A DNA stretch of 23,981 bases. Source: Endozoicomonadaceae bacterium (GTDB lineage Bacteria > Pseudomonadota > Gammaproteobacteria > Pseudomonadales > Endozoicomonadaceae). Made by a program: the position numbers and the translations under genes. Below, one piece after another: positions 1 through 7,945 of this stretch; the stretch's first letter is position 1; each line of letters starts with the position of its first letter. The stretch covers positions 1 to 23,981 of the forward strand of contig JAAOIJ010000054.1 of assembly GCA_015163815.1 (NCBI GenBank), given 5' to 3'. The notes beneath the pieces are model-generated. The model was not told the DNA's origin. It searched no databases and worked only from the letters and a program-made list of their open reading frames with translations.

Positions 1-218
1 TACGAAGAAATATGTTGAAAGGTAAGATTGGAGATGAAATAAATGCTATTTTATGCGGAGTTGGGCATAATTTACGATTATTGCTTGCTTGGATAGCATG
101 GCTTTTGTTGTGCCTGAATTTTTTCACCTCAATATCTATCATTCAGTCGTTTAAATTTTTTTTTCACAAAAACAAAATCAATTTTTTTATATTTTTTACA
201 AAATTTAAAAAAAATTGA
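1..218 (+). CDS. IS5-family transposase, C-terminal fragment (cut by window edge)
   Basis: The reading frame is open from position 3 and contains RRNMLKGKIGDEINAILCG followed by GHNLRLLLAWIAWLL. This matches the usual C-terminal end of IS5-type DDE transposases (RN-x-LKG-x-x-GD-x-x-NA, then G-(Y/H)-N-x-R-x-LL). The catalytic part lies outside the window, so activity cannot be judged. After about position 120 the frame runs through very T-rich sequence (codons for FFFHKNKINFFIFF) until a TGA at 216-218. That tail does not look like transposase and may be flanking DNA read through after loss of the element's natural end. I saw no clear terminal inverted repeat. The family call is fairly safe; the subgroup is not determined. 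Confidence 0.75.
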   Translation, partial: RRNMLKGKIGDEINAILCGVGHNLRLLLAWIAWLLLCLNFFTSISIIQSFKFFFHKNKINFFIFFTKFKKN

Positions 219-221
219 TTT
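175..221. repeat. 14-bp perfect inverted repeat, AT-rich hairpin
   Basis: The arms are AAATCAATTTTTTT at 175-188 and its exact reverse complement at 208-221, separated by a 19-base AT-only or nearly AT-only loop. It lies between the end of the IS5-type fragment and the IS256-type fragment, which converge here. It could act as a bidirectional transcription stop despite having little G+C, or be a relic of an element end. Confidence 0.55.
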
Positions 222-233
222 ATTCAGAGTCGA

Positions 234-419
234 CTATTTAAATAATGTACTTAAATTATGCCAGTTTTGATTCCATGATCTTGATATAGAAGGATATTTA
301 TTATCCCATTTAGATGAAAAATGAGACAATGCTTCTTCTGCTTGTCCTAATGTAGCCGCTGTGTAAATAGCCTTTAAATTTTCTGCAACTGCTTTTTGGC
401 AATCACTATTGTAGTTCAT
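234..419 (-). pseudogene. IS256-family (mutator-type) transposase internal fragment
   Basis: About 60 codons encode DCQKAVAENLKAIYTAATLG, then AEEALSHFSSKWDNKYPSIS and RSWNQNWHNLSTLFK. This is the characteristic IS256-family segment between the second catalytic Asp and the catalytic Glu (family form: KAIYxAxTxxxAxxAL, then F-x-x-KW-x-x-(K/R)YP-x-I-x-x-SW-x-x-NW). Family homology stops at both ends. The frame ends at a TAG at 234-236, just where the family continues with YP-x-x-IRK-x-IYTTN, and upstream of the ATG at 419 the reading frame no longer resembles transposase. With no catalytic triad and about 15% of normal length, this is a dead remnant. Confidence 0.75.
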
Positions 420-549
420 TGTATCCAGAAAAATATTGAAAATCTCAGAATAAATTTTTTTGTCGTGTTTGCGTGTCTTTTTCTTTCATTTTTTTTAAGG
501 GTTGTCTATTGTATAAAAAACGAATCTAGGATAATAATCGCTTGTTCAA

Positions 550-1468
550 TTAATTTAGAAAAGGCGTCAAATAAGATGCAAGCATAGCGCCAGATACACC
601 GCCGGTTACTTTCAGAAATATCAGTATAAGCTTAGAGAGTAAAATCTGTTGTTTTTTTGTAGGTGTATGTATTTTTAGTAACGTTTTGTATATAGCATGA
701 TGCATATTAGAGAATGTTTCAGCACCGATAACACCGCCTATTGCAAGCGAAAAACAATGATTATAAATGAGTTGATATCGTGCATCATGAGGACTAATAG
801 GGGTAGAAAATGAGTCTGTAAAGGTAGGGTGAGAAGGTGAGCCTGTTGTATTGAAGCAGTTATTGGGATTTCCTGTGTGAAGACAATTTTGAAGCCAGGT
901 GAAAAAACGAGATTCTGTAAGGCTGTGCAATCCAAAGGTAGCTTGAGTTATAATATTAGGAATATAGGTGCTTAATTGAAATAATTTATACGGTAGGCTA
1001 TATTTTTTTTTCGATTCCGTATTCAGTTTTTCGTAAATCATATTATTCGCGATGAATTGAGTAATCGTGCTGACAGCACTAACAGCAATCGTAATGAAGT
1101 TCAATTTGAATGTATCAGTCTGGATGACACTGACGGCCATATTTTCTATAAAACTGAGGCTATCTTTTGGAGAAAGAGCTGAAGCGATAATGCCATGTTG
1201 AAGGGCTACTCCAGTCGCTGCATTGATAGCAACTGTACTCATGGAAATGGGTGAAGTTGCTATAGTAGACAAGGCAGACGATTTTGAAACAGCTAATTGT
1301 TTAGAGCTTTTCCTTCTATCAGCTAAAGATGAGTTCGGTTTTTTTTTTTGACTGATTTATAGTCGGTTGATCATCTGGCTGTATCGGATTAGCAACGCAT
1401 AACCCTTGATTAGAATAACTAGTAGTCAATATTAAAATACAATATAACCATAGTAAGAGATGCTTCAT
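550..1468 (-). pseudogene. unrecognised exported/membrane protein, interrupted at an A11 tract
   Basis: An ATG at 1468 follows a GAGGA Shine-Dalgarno and opens a signal peptide (MKHLLLWLYCILILTTSYS, then NQGLCVANP). After 40 codons the frame enters eleven A's (T11 at 1339-1349 on the plus strand), reads KKKTELIFS and stops, giving a 49-residue product. Removing one A (A10) joins this frame exactly to the long downstream frame (PNSSLADRRKSSKQLAVSKS, then the segment ending at 550), giving about 305 residues. That body has several hydrophobic stretches (NFITIAVSAVSTITQFI; LSKLILIFLKVTGGVSGAML) and two Cys in a Pro/Ser/Thr-rich middle. No domain recognised. It may be a true frameshift, a slippage-tolerant gene or an assembly indel. 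The downstream frame also has a TTG at 1272, but without the signal sequence that start is unlikely. Confidence 0.7.
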
Positions 1469-1472
1469 TTTT

Positions 1473-1488
1473 TATCCTCTTCAGGATA
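1473..1488 (-). promoter_or_regulatory. hairpin overlapping the Shine-Dalgarno of the A11 gene
   Basis: On the minus strand the leader reads TATCCT-GAAG-AGGATA, a 6-bp perfect stem with a 4-base loop. The AGGA needed for ribosome binding lies in the 3' arm, four bases before the ATG at 1468. If transcription starts upstream of 1488, this hairpin could limit translation. The proposed promoter at 1492-1520 would start near 1485 and cut into the 5' arm, so the effect is uncertain. Confidence 0.35.
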
Positions 1489-1491
1489 CCA

Positions 1492-1522
1492 TGTATACTG
1501 CTTTATCATCTAGATGATAAAG
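1492..1522 (-). promoter_or_regulatory. candidate promoter overlapping a 22-bp perfect palindrome
   Basis: The palindrome CTTTATCATCT plus its exact reverse complement spans 1501-1522, 33-54 bases upstream of the ATG at 1468. On the minus strand a -35-like TTATCA (1520-1515) lies inside it and is followed after 17 bases by TATACA (1497-1492). A perfect dyad over a promoter is what a dimeric repressor site looks like. The hexamers match consensus at only 4 of 6 positions each, so the promoter is tentative; the palindrome itself is certain. Confidence 0.45.
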
Positions 1523-1619
1523 TGCCCAGAAAAAATGTTACTATAAATTTGAATCCTTTGCAAGAAACAAATGAACTGTTGATTTAATTGATAAGAAACA
1601 TTTGATCACATATTGTATT

Positions 1620-1674
1620 TTGCTCTTTAGCTCGTTACACTCTGACGCTCAGGCTAGCTGCTTTTAAAGAGCAA
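1620..1674. repeat. 10-bp inverted repeat with structured loop
   Basis: TTGCTCTTTA (1620-1629) and TAAAGAGCAA (1665-1674) are perfect complements. The 35-base loop contains a second small dyad, CTGA-CGC-TCAG (1642-1652), and is richer in G+C than its surroundings. It lies in the 273-base gap between the divergent A11 gene and mfd. There is no T tract after either arm, so it is not an obvious terminator. It could be part of the mfd control region, a small RNA or an element relic. Confidence 0.45.
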
Positions 1675-1727
1675 TGTTGCAATTATAGTCTTCATGAAGC
1701 AAGAGTCTGCTTTATATTTTCGTTGTA

Positions 1728-1733
1728 TATAAT
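1728..1733 (+). promoter_or_regulatory. TATAAT box just upstream of mfd
   Basis: A perfect TATAAT ends 8 bases before the mfd ATG, and there is no good Shine-Dalgarno (only GAG). Transcription from it would start about 1-2 bases before the ATG, giving an essentially leaderless message. No convincing -35 element is seen at the right distance, so this may be chance in AT-rich DNA. Confidence 0.3.
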
Positions 1734-1741
1734 GAGTTATC

Positions 1742-4700
1742 ATGACTTTTTTAAAAGAAACTGCCTTTTTGAAAAAAAGAAAATCTCGTATAGCTGCATC
1801 TAATCTTGCTGTGCAAGCTTTGATTTTAAGTGAATTATTAACCTCTTTAGACCAGTTAATACTAGTGGTAGCGCCAGATTCATTATGGGCAGAACAGCTT
1901 TATCATCAAATTGATTTTTTTTTAACAACGCCTCAAAAATCTATGCTTCATTTTTTCCCTAGCTGGGAAACATTACCTTATGATGTCTTTTCACCTCATA
2001 CGGAAATTACTTCTGAACGATTTCGTTTGCTGAATCTATTGGGGAAGCTGTCAAAAGGCATATTGATTGTACCTGTCACAACACTACTCAATCGTTTGGC
2101 GCCAACACAATATACTTACAGCCAATGTTTTACTTATAAAAAAAATGATCCTTTTTTTATCAATGAAGAATGCAAACGATTTATGGAGTCAGGTTATGTT
2201 ACTGTTGATTCAGTGATGAATCATGGTGAAATGTCTGTTAAAGGCTCCTTGATTGATTTATTTGCTATGAGTGTTGATGTCCCTGTTAGATTAGATTTAT
2301 TTGATGATACCATTGATAGCATTCGAACCTTTGACCCACAAACGCAACGTACTATCGATGTGATTGAATCTTTTAATCAAATGCCTGCACATGAATACCC
2401 TTTAACTAAAAATGAAATCAAGCATTTTAAACACGCTTTTTTGCAACGTTTTGATGTGGATGAAACAAAGTGTTCTCTTTTTAACGATATCTTGAATCAA
2501 AAAGCATCACCAGGTGCAGAATATTTTTTACCTTTATTTTTTGAAGAATCAGCGACTTTATTTGATTATTTGCCGAAAGATGTATTGATCGTTTGTTCTG
2601 GTTCATTAACGGAAAATATCACGCAATTTTGGAAAGATACGCAAGCGCGTTATGATACGTATTCTGTGGATAATCAGCGACCTATTTTATCACCTCAAGA
2701 AGTTTTTTTACGCATTGACCAAGTGTTTGAGTATTTTAATAAATATCCTCAATTATTATTAGATGCGCAATCAATCGAGAATAAAACATACCATGCCCTA
2801 TTATCTGAGCAATCCTTACCTGATTTTCAAATTAATAAAAAAGGGTCTTTTGAAAATTTACAGCGATTTATTGGTGGGCAATCAAAAGTATTATTTGTGT
2901 CAGAATCAACTGGAAGAAAAGAGCATTTGATGCAAACTTTAGCACAGCATCATATTAAGCCAACTGTATTTTCAGATTGGCATGCTTTTTATCATCAAGA
3001 TGAGATTGCAGTAGGTATCGTTGTTGCGCCTATTGAAAAAGGGTTATGGTGGACTGATGAGCACTTAGCTATTTTAACAGAAAGTGATTTATTTGGTACG
3101 CCTATCTTAACTCGGAGACGACTCAATAAACAAAATAAGCATTTCAAAGCAGATGATATGATTCGTCATTTAACCGAATTAGAGCAAGGTGCTTTGGTTG
3201 TTCATTTGAAGCATGGTATTGGACGTTATGATGGTTTAAAAACATTAACGATTGATCGTCAACAGCAAGAATTTTTAAAATTATTATATGCAGGTCAAGA
3301 TACATTATATGTTCCTGTATCGGATTTAGAGTTAATTGCACGATATAGTGGCGCTGAATCAGAACAGGTTATTTTAAATAAATTAGGCTCTCAGCAATGG
3401 AATAAAGCACGTCAAAAAGCAGCTGAAAAAATCAAAGATACAGCTGTAGAATTATTAGATATTTATGCGCGCAGAGAAGCTTGTTCTGGTGAGGCCATTA
3501 CGTATTGCGAAGCAACTTATCAAAAATTTACCCATACTTTTCCTTTTGAAGTAACATTAGATCAGAAAAAAGCAATTCATGATGTGTTATCAGACTTAAA
3601 ACGAAAACAGCCCATGGATCGTATTATTTGTGGAGATGTTGGTTTTGGTAAAACAGAGGTTGCCATGTGTGCAGCTTTTGTGATGTGCCAAGCAGGGAAG
3701 CAAGTTGCGATTTTAACCCCAACAACACTACTTGCTCAGCAACATTATGATAATTTTATGGATCGTTTTTCAATTTGGCCTATTCATATTGAAGTATTAT
3801 CACGATTTAAGCGACCAAAAGAAATTGAGATCATTAAGCAAAACTTAAAATCAGGCGTCATTGATATTATTATCGGAACGCATAAATTATTAAACCAGGA
3901 TATTGCATTTAAAGATTTAGGCTTATTAGTAATTGATGAAGAGCATCGTTTTGGTGTAAATCAAAAAGAACGCATGAAATCAATGCGAAGCCAAGTGAAT
4001 ATTTTAATATTAACGGCTACACCGATTCCTAGAACATTAAATATGGCCATGTCAAATATTCGTGATTTGTCGATTATCGCAACGCCTCCTGATAAACGAT
4101 TAGCCATTAAGACGTTTTTAAAAATTGAAAATGATCATATTATTCGAGAAGCGCTTTTACGTGAATTATTGCGAGGAGGGCAGGTGTATTTTTTGCATAA
4201 TGAAGTGAGTAAAATTGAAGAAACAGCTCAAAAAATTCAACGCTTAGTTCCTGAAGTGCGTGTTGCTGTTGCCCATGGACAGATGCGAGAACGTGACTTA
4301 GAACACGTGATGAAAAACTTTTATCATAAAAAGTCAAATGTATTAGTTTGTACCACTATTATTGAAACAGGCATTGATATTCCTCATGCTAATACGATCA
4401 TTATTCAAAATGCAAATCGATTTGGTTTAGCACAATTACATCAATTACGAGGTCGTGTGGGTCGTTCTAATCATCAAGCTTATGCTTATTTATTATTATC
4501 AGAAGAGACTAAAATAACAAAAAATGCAGAAAAAAGATTACATTTTATTTCGAAAACGACTCAGTTAGGGGCAGGGTTTATGTTAGCAACGCATGATCTT
4601 GAAATTCGAGGGGCTGGAGAATTATTAGGAGAAAATCAAACAGGACAAATTGCAGCCATTGGTTTTTCTTTATATATGGATTTATTAAATCAGACAGTTG

Positions 4701-5197
4701 ATAATTTGAAAAAAGGTAAAGCACTTACTGATATATCGATGACAAAATCTGTTGAAGTCAATCTCAAGGCTTCTGTCTTGATTCCAGAAAAGTATATTAC
4801 CAGTCCACATGAAAGATTAGTTATCTATAAGCGCATCGCCTCTTGTCAAACAAAAGCTGATTTGTCAGATTTACAATGTGAAATCATCGATCGTTTTGGT
4901 GTATTGCCGAGACAAGCGCACCTTTTGCTTGAAGTAGCTAACATGAAGTTAGAGGCGCATCAGATTGGCATACAAAAAATAATCGCAACTGATGAGCAGT
5001 TGTCTCTTTATTTTTTAGAAAAAAATGCTTTAGATGCGACACAATTTATTCTATGGATTCAGAAGCAGGCAAAAGAGTATCAGTTTATGCCGCCCAATAG
5101 ATTGAATTATACGGTTCCTATGATGGATGTTTCAGAAAAAATGAAAGCAATTTGGTTGATTTTAGAAGCTTTAGTTTCCTTTATGCCCACAACTTAA
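1742..5197 (+). CDS. mfd: transcription-repair coupling factor Mfd
   Basis: This is an ATP-dependent DNA translocase that removes RNA polymerase stalled at lesions and recruits UvrA. The 1151 residues are close to the E. coli length (about 1148), so it looks complete. Domains in order: a UvrB-like N-terminal module (PSWETLPYDVFSPHTEITSE at about residue 75); a CarD-like RNA-polymerase-binding domain starting near VVHLKHGIGRYDG (485-497); a superfamily 2 helicase core with Walker A GDVGFGKT (631-638), DEEH box (732-735), TATPIPRTL, TIIETGIDIPHANT and QLHQLRGRVGRS; and a C-terminal TRCF domain beginning around SVEVNLKASVLIPEKY. All helicase motifs are intact. It stands alone, converging on pgi with only 11 bases between the stop codons. 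Confidence 0.97.
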   Translation: MTFLKETAFLKKRKSRIAASNLAVQALILSELLTSLDQLILVVAPDSLWAEQLYHQIDFFLTTPQKSMLHFFPSWETLPYDVFSPHTEITSERFRLLNLLGKLSKGILIVPVTTLLNRLAPTQYTYSQCFTYKKNDPFFINEECKRFMESGYVTVDSVMNHGEMSVKGSLIDLFAMSVDVPVRLDLFDDTIDSIRTFDPQTQRTIDVIESFNQMPAHEYPLTKNEIKHFKHAFLQRFDVDETKCSLFNDILNQKASPGAEYFLPLFFEESATLFDYLPKDVLIVCSGSLTENITQFWKDTQARYDTYSVDNQRPILSPQEVFLRIDQVFEYFNKYPQLLLDAQSIENKTYHALLSEQSLPDFQINKKGSFENLQRFIGGQSKVLFVSESTGRKEHLMQTLAQHHIKPTVFSDWHAFYHQDEIAVGIVVAPIEKGLWWTDEHLAILTESDLFGTPILTRRRLNKQNKHFKADDMIRHLTELEQGALVVHLKHGIGRYDGLKTLTIDRQQQEFLKLLYAGQDTLYVPVSDLELIARYSGAESEQVILNKLGSQQWNKARQKAAEKIKDTAVELLDIYARREACSGEAITYCEATYQKFTHTFPFEVTLDQKKAIHDVLSDLKRKQPMDRIICGDVGFGKTEVAMCAAFVMCQAGKQVAILTPTTLLAQQHYDNFMDRFSIWPIHIEVLSRFKRPKEIEIIKQNLKSGVIDIIIGTHKLLNQDIAFKDLGLLVIDEEHRFGVNQKERMKSMRSQVNILILTATPIPRTLNMAMSNIRDLSIIATPPDKRLAIKTFLKIENDHIIREALLRELLRGGQVYFLHNEVSKIEETAQKIQRLVPEVRVAVAHGQMRERDLEHVMKNFYHKKSNVLVCTTIIETGIDIPHANTIIIQNANRFGLAQLHQLRGRVGRSNHQAYAYLLLSEETKITKNAEKRLHFISKTTQLGAGFMLATHDLEIRGAGELLGENQTGQIAAIGFSLYMDLLNQTVDNLKKGKALTDISMTKSVEVNLKASVLIPEKYITSPHERLVIYKRIASCQTKADLSDLQCEIIDRFGVLPRQAHLLLEVANMKLEAHQIGIQKIIATDEQLSLYFLEKNALDATQFILWIQKQAKEYQFMPPNRLNYTVPMMDVSEKMKAIWLILEALVSFMPTT

Positions 5198-5208
5198 AAA
5201 CCCTTGTG

Positions 5209-6828
5209 TTAATCAGTTTTTTTAAATTGATTAATGAGTCCAACAGTTGATTCATCTTGATCTTTTAATATATCAGGATTCGATAATGACTGATATAATA
5301 TATCACTAAGCTGTTTTCCTAATTCAACACCCCATTGATCAAAGCTATTAATATTCCAAATAACCCCTTGAACAAACACTTTATGTTCATATAGAGCGAT
5401 GAGAGCCCCGAGTGTTTCAGGCGTTAATTTTTCAAATGTAATGGTATTGCTCGGTCTATTCCCTGGGACTATTTTATGTAATATGACAGCATCTGATTGT
5501 TTTGGGTTTTGTGTTTGCAATTGTTGCCTCGATCGACCTTGCATGAGAGCTTGGCTTTGTGCGAAAGCATGCATGACAAGATGTGTGTGTTGGCATTTTG
5601 GTTCATAATGACTGGTGAGCGGAACAATGAAATCAACAGGGACTAATCGTGTGCCTTGATGTAGTAATTGATGATAAGCATGTTGCCCATTCGTGCCAAC
5701 GCCACCCCAAATAATTGGAGCCGTATGATAAGTCAGAGGTTGATGTTGTTTTGATATTGATTTGCCATTACTTTCCATATCCATTTGTTGCAAATGATCT
5801 ACAAACATGGAAAGACTGCTGTCATAAGGTAAAACAGCATAGCTTTCAGCTTGAAAATAATTATGATACCAAATGCCTAATACTGCTAAAATAACAGGCA
5901 TATTATCTGAAAGAGGGGTTTTTTTGAAATGTTGATCCATTTCAGAAGCGCCTTGTAATAATTTTTCAAATGAGTCATAGCCAATGGATAAGGCAATCAT
6001 GAGACCCATTGTTGACCATAAGGAATAGCGCCCACCCACCCAGTCTGGAATTGAAAAAATATTCGTGCGATCTATGCCAAACTGTATTGCTTTTTCATCC
6101 TGATTACTAATGGCAACAAAATGCTGGGAAACAGCGTGTGACGGCATGCCTTGTTCTAGCATCCATGTTTTGGCTAATTCAGCATTTTTCAGTGTTTCTA
6201 GTGTCGAGAATGATTTAGAGGCAATAATAAATAATGTGGTTTCCGGATCAATCAATTTTTGAACACAAGCCCAATCTTGAGGATCAATATTCACAACAAA
6301 ATGCAGTGATAAGTCAGGTGATTGGTATGGCTTTAATGCATCCAGTGCTGCTTTAATGCCCAAATATGACCCACCAATGCCAATATTGACGATATGTTGA
6401 ATAGGTTTATTAGAAAAACCGAGCCATGTTTTTTCGCGTACTTGATGCGTCAAATGTTTCATACGGTGCTGCATATGAGTAACAGTCTCTTGAATACTCG
6501 ATTTTGTATTTAAAGGTGTGCGTAAGGCTGTATGGAGCGCAGCTCTTGATTCTGTAAAATTAATCGGTTGACCGTTCAATAAATCATCAATGGCTGATTC
6601 AACCTTTGCTTCTTTTGCAAGTTGAATTAAATGCTCAAAAATATCTGGGTTAATCCAGTTTTTTGAAAAATCTAAACATAAATTGGCAGCATAACGAGTA
6701 TAGCGATTAAAACGCAGTGATTCTTTTTCAAACAGTGTATTGAGTGTCTGATTTTCAAGATATGCTTTATCTAAGAGCAGCTGTGTATTGATTTCATATT
6801 GTGTCAGTTCAGAAGTTTGAAACGTCAT
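5209..6828 (-). CDS. pgi: glucose-6-phosphate isomerase
   Basis: It interconverts glucose 6-phosphate and fructose 6-phosphate in the cytoplasm (glycolysis and gluconeogenesis). The 539 residues are of the long E. coli/eukaryote type (about 549). Visible motifs: GIGGSYLG (150-157), SKSFSTLETLKNAELAK (204-220), GGRYSLWSTMGL, and the active-site segments MESNGK with catalytic Glu352, GTNGQHAYHQ with His383, and VELGKQL with Lys505. These three residues correspond to the known E. coli catalytic Glu/His/Lys set. The ATG at 6828 gives the normal N-terminus; only a weak GAG precedes it. The gene is a single unit converging on mfd. Nothing suggests damage. Confidence 0.97.
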   Translation of the reverse strand: MTFQTSELTQYEINTQLLLDKAYLENQTLNTLFEKESLRFNRYTRYAANLCLDFSKNWINPDIFEHLIQLAKEAKVESAIDDLLNGQPINFTESRAALHTALRTPLNTKSSIQETVTHMQHRMKHLTHQVREKTWLGFSNKPIQHIVNIGIGGSYLGIKAALDALKPYQSPDLSLHFVVNIDPQDWACVQKLIDPETTLFIIASKSFSTLETLKNAELAKTWMLEQGMPSHAVSQHFVAISNQDEKAIQFGIDRTNIFSIPDWVGGRYSLWSTMGLMIALSIGYDSFEKLLQGASEMDQHFKKTPLSDNMPVILAVLGIWYHNYFQAESYAVLPYDSSLSMFVDHLQQMDMESNGKSISKQHQPLTYHTAPIIWGGVGTNGQHAYHQLLHQGTRLVPVDFIVPLTSHYEPKCQHTHLVMHAFAQSQALMQGRSRQQLQTQNPKQSDAVILHKIVPGNRPSNTITFEKLTPETLGALIALYEHKVFVQGVIWNINSFDQWGVELGKQLSDILYQSLSNPDILKDQDESTVGLINQFKKTD

Positions 6829-6879
6829 AAAAGCATTGTCTCATTTTTTCAGTCAATAGATATAAAGTTTAGTGTGTCG

Positions 6880-6904
6880 GCTGATTTATGTGATATCAAT
6901 CAGC
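6880..6904. repeat. 7-bp inverted repeat between pgi and the DUF3094 gene
   Basis: GCTGATT (6880-6886) and AATCAGC (6898-6904) flank an 11-base loop in the 98-base gap. It is downstream of the DUF3094 stop and upstream of the pgi start, both on the minus strand. No T tract follows the 3' arm on that strand, so it is a poor intrinsic terminator. It may still mark an mRNA end or a regulatory site for pgi. Confidence 0.35.
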
Positions 6905-6926
6905 GCAATTTGTTTGTATTGTCCCA

Positions 6927-7112
6927 TTAATATTCTGGTAAATAAATAATTTTAATCAGGTGAGCAAGTATTGCAATGAGAATAATGACAGAAGACCATA
7001 TTTTAATCACCTTCCATGGTTTGAAAGGCTGCCGATCAGGTTGATTGACGCCTGATGTTAAAAAGATATCTACTTTCTTTTGGTCTTTTTTAGATAATTG
7101 ACTATGTGGCAT
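6927..7112 (-). CDS. DUF3094-family small inner-membrane protein
   Basis: A 61-residue protein starting MPHSQLSKKDQKKVDIFLTS, then GVNQPDRQPFKPWKVIKIW and one C-terminal membrane helix (SSVIILIAILAHLIKIIYL). The pattern L-S-x-x-DQKKVD-x-(Y/F)-L-(S/T)-SG-x-(N/H)-x-x-x-R-x-PF-(K/R)-PW followed by a single helix is that of the DUF3094 family of gammaproteobacteria, as I recall it; its function is unknown. A longer reading from an ATG at 7229 adds 39 residues that do not belong to the family and overlap the region upstream of the divergent methyltransferase gene, so I chose 7112. No Shine-Dalgarno is visible before that ATG. Confidence 0.75.
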   Translation of the reverse strand: MPHSQLSKKDQKKVDIFLTSGVNQPDRQPFKPWKVIKIWSSVIILIAILAHLIKIIYLPEY

Positions 7113-7261
7113 AATAGTGTCTATGATTGAACGTAATAGGATTAGTTGTATTGAAAAGCATCTGTTATAAAAAGTCAATTTAATCCTGCAGATAAAAAAA
7201 TTTTCTGATGCATTCATAATAGACAGCAATTTAACTTGTCATGATTTGAAGGTCATCCAGC

Positions 7262-7945
7262 ATGTTACGTAAAATGATAAATCGGTATCGATTATTTTCT
7301 AGATCTTTTTTAATGAGTTTAATCAGTATTCCCTATGGATTATCTTGGCATAAAATGCGCCTTCAGTTATTGGGATGGTGTTTATGTCGCCGTCATCAGC
7401 GATATCGTATCGGTAATATTTTTTTTAAAAAAAAAGGTTTATTAGATACCTGTTGTTATGGAGAAACGCCTTGGATTACATTGCATCGTATTGCAAAAAA
7501 AATCAATATACATGACAAGACTTGTGTGATGGATCTTGGATCAGGCGTTGGTTTGGCCACTTTGTGGTTATCTATCCATACTGGATGTCGGATTATTGGG
7601 GTTGAAGCTAATGAGCAATTGCTTGTATTAGCTAATCGACTGGCTTCAGCTTGTCGACTAGCAGATCGTGTTACTTTTTTACAAGAAGATATGTTTACAT
7701 TGCCATATCAAAAAGTAGATGTGATTTATATTTATCATTCCGCATTAGATGATATCTCTATTAAGCGATTGGGTGAACAGTTAATGCAATATGATTCGCG
7801 CGTTCAAATTATCACAATTACATATAGTTTTGTAGAAGTATTACCTGATCATTTTGAGTTAACATCATGCTTTGAAGGCTGGTTTCCTTGGGGTATTACT
7901 GGTATTTATGTGCAGCATACTAAAAAGAAAATAGATGTTTTATGA
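7262..7945 (+). CDS. class I SAM-dependent methyltransferase-like protein
   Basis: The 227-residue protein has a Rossmann methyltransferase core: motif I VMDLGSGVGLATL (DLGSGVG at 91-97), an acidic residue ending strand 2 (IIGVEAN, Glu115) and QEDMFTLPY (Asp143) for the adenine side. The N-terminal 55 residues are basic with a moderately hydrophobic patch (FLMSLISIPYGLSW) and three Cys, which may hold it at the membrane; I do not recognise the substrate. The ATG at 7262 has an AAGG ribosome-binding site 10 bases upstream. It is divergent from the DUF3094 gene and its end overlaps the thiolase end by 6 bases (tail to tail). The fold is well supported; the role is unknown. Confidence 0.75.
   Translation: MLRKMINRYRLFSRSFLMSLISIPYGLSWHKMRLQLLGWCLCRRHQRYRIGNIFFKKKGLLDTCCYGETPWITLHRIAKKINIHDKTCVMDLGSGVGLATLWLSIHTGCRIIGVEANEQLLVLANRLASACRLADRVTFLQEDMFTLPYQKVDVIYIYHSALDDISIKRLGEQLMQYDSRVQIITITYSFVEVLPDHFELTSCFEGWFPWGITGIYVQHTKKKIDVL

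Noticed and set aside
396..587. 63-codon plus-strand frame
   Set aside because: It lies antisense to the IS256 fragment and the end of the A11 gene, has a low-complexity hydrophobic composition and no ribosome-binding site.
738..935. 65-codon minus-strand frame inside the A11 gene
   Set aside because: It is a shadow of the 550-1468 coding region in another frame, with no start signal of its own.
5209..5234. Possible bidirectional terminator between mfd and pgi (TTAATCA/TGATTAA)
   Set aside because: The 7-bp AT-only stem includes the pgi stop codon, the T run sits in the loop and no T tract follows either arm.
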